Positions 61,440 through 64,000 of a stretch of DNA of 64,000 nt are shown here, in pieces. Position numbers and translations under genes: made by a program. How positions within the stretch are numbered: position 1 is the stretch's first letter; each line of letters starts with the position of its first letter. The notes below the pieces were generated by a model. That model ran no database searches. It saw only the letters and a program-made list of their open reading frames with translations, and had not been told where the DNA came from. The stretch is from positions 487,523 to 551,522 of the forward strand of contig NZ_LVWA01000002.1 of the NCBI RefSeq assembly GCF_001907195.1, read 5' to 3'. This DNA is from Pontibacter flavimaris. GTDB lineage: Bacteria > Bacteroidota > Bacteroidia > Cytophagales > Hymenobacteraceae.

Positions 61440-62570
61440 ATGCAGAAAAATAGTAAGATACTGAAGGTAGCCGCGTTTGCGTTCGCCTTTTTTTCAGCGC
61501 CTGCTGCGTTCGCGCAATCAACGCCGCCTGCAACAACCACCGGCTCTGATCTGAACGCCGTTACCACCGCGGTTCCTATCCTGACCGTAGGGCCTGATTC
61601 CCGCTCGGCAGCTTTAGGCGATGCCGGTGTGGCTGCATCACCCGATGCCAACGCGTCTTACTGGAACCCTGCCAAACTGGGCTTTGTGCAGAACGACCTG
61701 AGCGTTTCCTTCTCCTATTCCCCGTGGCTGCGCAACATCGTGGATGACATGTCGCTGAACTACCTGTCGGGCTACAAGAAACTGAATGAGACGTCGGCGC
61801 TCTCTGTCTCCCTGATGTACTTCGACCTGGGCGAGATCCAGTTCATAGATGCGCAGCAAAACCCACTGCAGAACTACAACCCGAAAGAGTATGCCGTGGC
61901 TGTGTCGTATGGCCAGGCGCTTAGCGAGAACTTCAGCGTTGGTATCTCCGCCCGCTACATTCACTCCAACCTGGCCGGTGATGTGAACGTGAGCGGCAGT
62001 AACACGGAGTCGCAGCCGGGCAACACAGCCGCTGTGGATGTGGGCGTATACTACAACAGGGACCTAAGCCAGAACCTGAACCTGGCCCTGGGAGCCAACA
62101 TCTCCAACATCGGTGGCAAGATCGCCTACTCCGAGGATGAGGATAAAAGTTTCCTGCCCACAAACCTGAAACTGGGAACCGCCATAAAGTATAACCTGGA
62201 TGCATACAACTCGCTTACCCTGTTGGTTGACGCCAACAAGCTGCTGGTGCCATCGCCTGGTGCAGACACCGACCAAAGCGTGATCGGCGGTATCTTCTCC
62301 TCTTTTGGCGATGCGGAAGGCGGTGCCAGCGAAGAATTTAAGGAAGTAAACTTTTCCACGGGGGTGGAGTATTGGTATAATGAGTTGTTCGCAGCGCGTG
62401 TGGGTTACTTCTACGAGCACCCGGACAAAGGCGCCCGAAAATACTTCTCGGCCGGTTTGGGCATACGCTACCAGAAGTTTGGCCTGGATGCTGCTTACCT
62501 CATCCCGAACGATCAGGGTAACCCGCTCGCCGACACCTGGCGCTTCACACTTGCCCTTAACCTTGAATAG
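61440..62570 (+). CDS. porV: Type IX secretion outer-membrane protein PorV (LptO)
   Basis: 376 residues. The signal peptide ends in AFAQ; then comes the family start AVPILTVGPDSRSAALGDAGVAASPDANASYWNPAKLGFVQ. The rest is a FadL-like 14-strand barrel with alternating strands (VSFSYSPWLRNI, AVAVSYGQALSENFSVGISARYIHS, FGLDAAYLIPND) and ends FTLALNLE. PorV collects cargo from the SprA channel and passes it to the attachment complex with PorU. The porU-porV order, 50 bases apart, matches other Bacteroidota. Confidence 0.95.
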   Translation: MQKNSKILKVAAFAFAFFSAPAAFAQSTPPATTTGSDLNAVTTAVPILTVGPDSRSAALGDAGVAASPDANASYWNPAKLGFVQNDLSVSFSYSPWLRNIVDDMSLNYLSGYKKLNETSALSVSLMYFDLGEIQFIDAQQNPLQNYNPKEYAVAVSYGQALSENFSVGISARYIHSNLAGDVNVSGSNTESQPGNTAAVDVGVYYNRDLSQNLNLALGANISNIGGKIAYSEDEDKSFLPTNLKLGTAIKYNLDAYNSLTLLVDANKLLVPSPGADTDQSVIGGIFSSFGDAEGGASEEFKEVNFSTGVEYWYNELFAARVGYFYEHPDKGARKYFSAGLGIRYQKFGLDAAYLIPNDQGNPLADTWRFTLALNLE

Positions 62571-62587
62571 TAAACTAAATATTAAGA

Positions 62588-63871
62588 ATGCTTGATAGAA
62601 CAAAAGCTCCTGAAACATATGAAATAGATGCCGTTAGTATCCAGATAGCCGAGGTAACACACCTGCGCAATGGAGCCCGACTGCATACTATCAAAAGCGA
62701 AACCCAGCCTGTCATCAGGCTGGATTTTGTTTTTAAGGCCGGTAAATGGTTCGAAGAGAAGAAAGGTGCCTCCGACCTGGCAGCAAAGATGCTGCTGGAG
62801 GGCTCGCTTAACCATACGGCCAAGCAAATAGCTGACAAAGTAGCGTTCTACGGCGCCTCCTTTGATAACAACCACGGCTACGACCGCACTGAATTCACGC
62901 TTTATTGCCTGGCCAAGTATACTTCTGAACTGCTGGCCCTGGTGCTGGACGTGCTGCAGAACCCAGCCTTCCCGGAAGAGGAGTTTAACCTGCTAAAGCA
63001 GCGCACCATCCAGTCGCTGAAGGTGCAGCGACAGAAGAATAATTACCTGGCTACTCATAGCTTTACGCAACAAGTATACGGTGGCTCCCATCCTTATACT
63101 TTTGGATTTGATGAAGGCGTGCTAGAGGCTATCACCAAAGAGGAGGTAGAGCAGTATTACCGAAACAGGTTTGTATCCCAGGAGTTGGAAGTGTTTGCCT
63201 GTGGCGCTATTGATGATCTTCTACAGAAACAGCTGGAGCAAGAAATAGCCGCCTTGCAATTAGAGCCTTCTGCTACTTCAGCAACTGCGCCTGTACCAAG
63301 TATAACTGGTGAAGAAAAGTATAAACTTGTACCTATTGCAGATAGTCTGCAGTCTTCTATTCGCATTGGCAGGCGTTTTCCCAAAATAGACCATCCTGAT
63401 TATCAAAAGCTGCTTGTACTGAACGAAGTGTTCGGCGGATACTTTGGCTCCAGGCTGATGCGCAACATCCGGGAAGATAAGGGCTATACGTATGGTATCC
63501 ACTCGGTCATCTCCCCAAAAGAGCAGGACAGCCTTTTTTATATAGGCACTGATGTGAACTACGCAGTGACAGACAATACAATAGCAGAGGTCGTAAAGGA
63601 AATAAAGCTACTACAACAGGAGGAGATTCCGGCAGAAGAACTCGACACGGTAAAAAACTACATGTTAGGCAAATTCCTTAATGATATTTCTACCATCTTC
63701 GACCAGTGCGACAGGTACAAGCGCATCACGCTGCACCAACTCTCTCCGGACCATTACAATAAGTATGTAACTACTGTACGCACCGTGACGGCACCGGAAT
63801 TACTTGAACTGGCGAATCAATATTATAAGGAAGAGGATCTTTATACAGCTGTTGCTGGAAGAAAGGAATAG
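62588..63871 (+). CDS. M16 family peptidase-like protein without the zinc motif
   Basis: 427 residues with the M16 two-domain layout: HLRNGARLHTIKSETQPVIRLDFVFKAG, the expected helix region and the C-terminal family block SSIRIGRRFPKIDHPDYQKLLVLNEVFGGYFGSRLMRNIREDKGYTYGIHS with R and Y residues that shape the substrate pocket. The place of the HxxEH motif reads ASDLAAKMLLEG, so both zinc His and the catalytic Glu are missing. It is probably the non-catalytic partner of an active M16 protease, as in two-subunit enzymes. No active partner is visible before the window end. Six AAGTATA/TATACTT copies lie in the frame. Confidence 0.88.
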   Translation: MLDRTKAPETYEIDAVSIQIAEVTHLRNGARLHTIKSETQPVIRLDFVFKAGKWFEEKKGASDLAAKMLLEGSLNHTAKQIADKVAFYGASFDNNHGYDRTEFTLYCLAKYTSELLALVLDVLQNPAFPEEEFNLLKQRTIQSLKVQRQKNNYLATHSFTQQVYGGSHPYTFGFDEGVLEAITKEEVEQYYRNRFVSQELEVFACGAIDDLLQKQLEQEIAALQLEPSATSATAPVPSITGEEKYKLVPIADSLQSSIRIGRRFPKIDHPDYQKLLVLNEVFGGYFGSRLMRNIREDKGYTYGIHSVISPKEQDSLFYIGTDVNYAVTDNTIAEVVKEIKLLQQEEIPAEELDTVKNYMLGKFLNDISTIFDQCDRYKRITLHQLSPDHYNKYVTTVRTVTAPELLELANQYYKEEDLYTAVAGRKE

Positions 63872-63900
63872 AAATATAGCATTTCATGTTACCATACTTG

Positions 63901-63927
63901 AGGCCCCATCCTTTTAGGTTGGGGCCT
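63901..63927 (+). terminator. Intrinsic terminator after the M16 gene
   Basis: AGGCCCCATCC (63901-63911) pairs with the segment ending at 63927 with one mismatch around a TTTTA loop, followed by TTGCTTTGG. The remaining 70 bases to the window end show no gene. Confidence 0.75.
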
Positions 63928-64000
63928 TTGCTTTGGCGTCTGTGGCCGGGGCCTTTGGGGGGTGGGGTATAAAAAGAAAAAGGGGCAGCGGGATTTCTCC

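Noticed and set aside
1..64000. AAGTATA as a strand-polar signal such as Chi or KOPS
   Set aside because: Counts are similar on the two strands (73 versus 85) and mixed over short distances, so there is no polarity.

Overview
The window looks like chromosomal DNA from a member of the Bacteroidota, most likely the order Cytophagales and close to Hymenobacteraceae (Pontibacter, Rufibacter or Hymenobacter type). The reasons are: type IX secretion genes (sprA, porU, porV); families typical of the phylum (DUF3078, DUF4292, PorT-like barrels, glycine-zipper OmpA lipoproteins); -7 promoter boxes of the TAnnTTTG type; few Shine-Dalgarno sequences; and conserved neighbourhoods such as rimP-nusA-infB and ruvA-sprA-gcvH. 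Coding DNA is moderately GC-rich and spacers are AT-rich. I saw no phage, insertion sequence, CRISPR array, rRNA or tRNA.

Layout. 1-0.9 kb: 3' end of an AbgT transporter. 1-2.4 kb: a beta-barrel protein and a RidA protein (minus). 2.6-4.3 kb: a radical SAM protein and a gamma-carbonic anhydrase. 4.3-5.0 kb: a non-coding palindromic repeat mosaic. 5-14 kb (mostly minus): two OmpA-type lipoproteins, accD, fbaB, a plus-strand lipoprotein, a glutaminyl-cyclase-like M28 protein, cysS and an EEP-family membrane protein. 14.3-19.2 kb: the rimP-nusA-infB translation/transcription operon. 19.2-21.3 kb: a second mosaic, a small basic secreted protein and a DUF3078 protein. 21.4-29.2 kb: enoyl-CoA hydratase, flippase, dut, sugar nucleotidyltransferase, TPR protein, DUF4292 lipoprotein and EnvC-like protein, an envelope-biogenesis block. 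30-33.5 kb: two TatA-type proteins, gatA and a MltD-like transglycosylase. 33.7-44.6 kb: maeB, ruvA, the giant sprA, gcvH and vanZ. 44.6-45.4 kb: the third and longest mosaic. 45.4-57.8 kb: M28 peptidase, yicC, purQ, a SulP transporter, a serine hydrolase, a TolB/BamA-like outer-membrane protein, an FAD oxidoreductase, a metallo-hydrolase, pssA and purS. 57.9-63.9 kb: porU, porV and an M16 protein without the zinc motif.

How the genes work together. Much of the window serves the cell envelope: peptidoglycan remodelling (EnvC-like, MltD-like), lipid synthesis (accD, pssA), glycan export (flippase, nucleotidyltransferase), Tat export and the type IX system, in which SprA is the outer-membrane translocon, PorV the cargo shuttle and PorU the surface sortase.

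The most unusual feature is not a gene. The 7-mer AAGTATA/TATACTT occurs about 158 times by hand count (73 in one orientation, 85 in the other), where base composition predicts about five. It is found in both orientations, in spacers, at terminator stem bases and inside genes in all three reading frames, where it forces otherwise uncommon codons such as ATA and CTT. It is nearly absent from translation and core-metabolism genes. It behaves like a genome-wide iterated motif under DNA-level selection.
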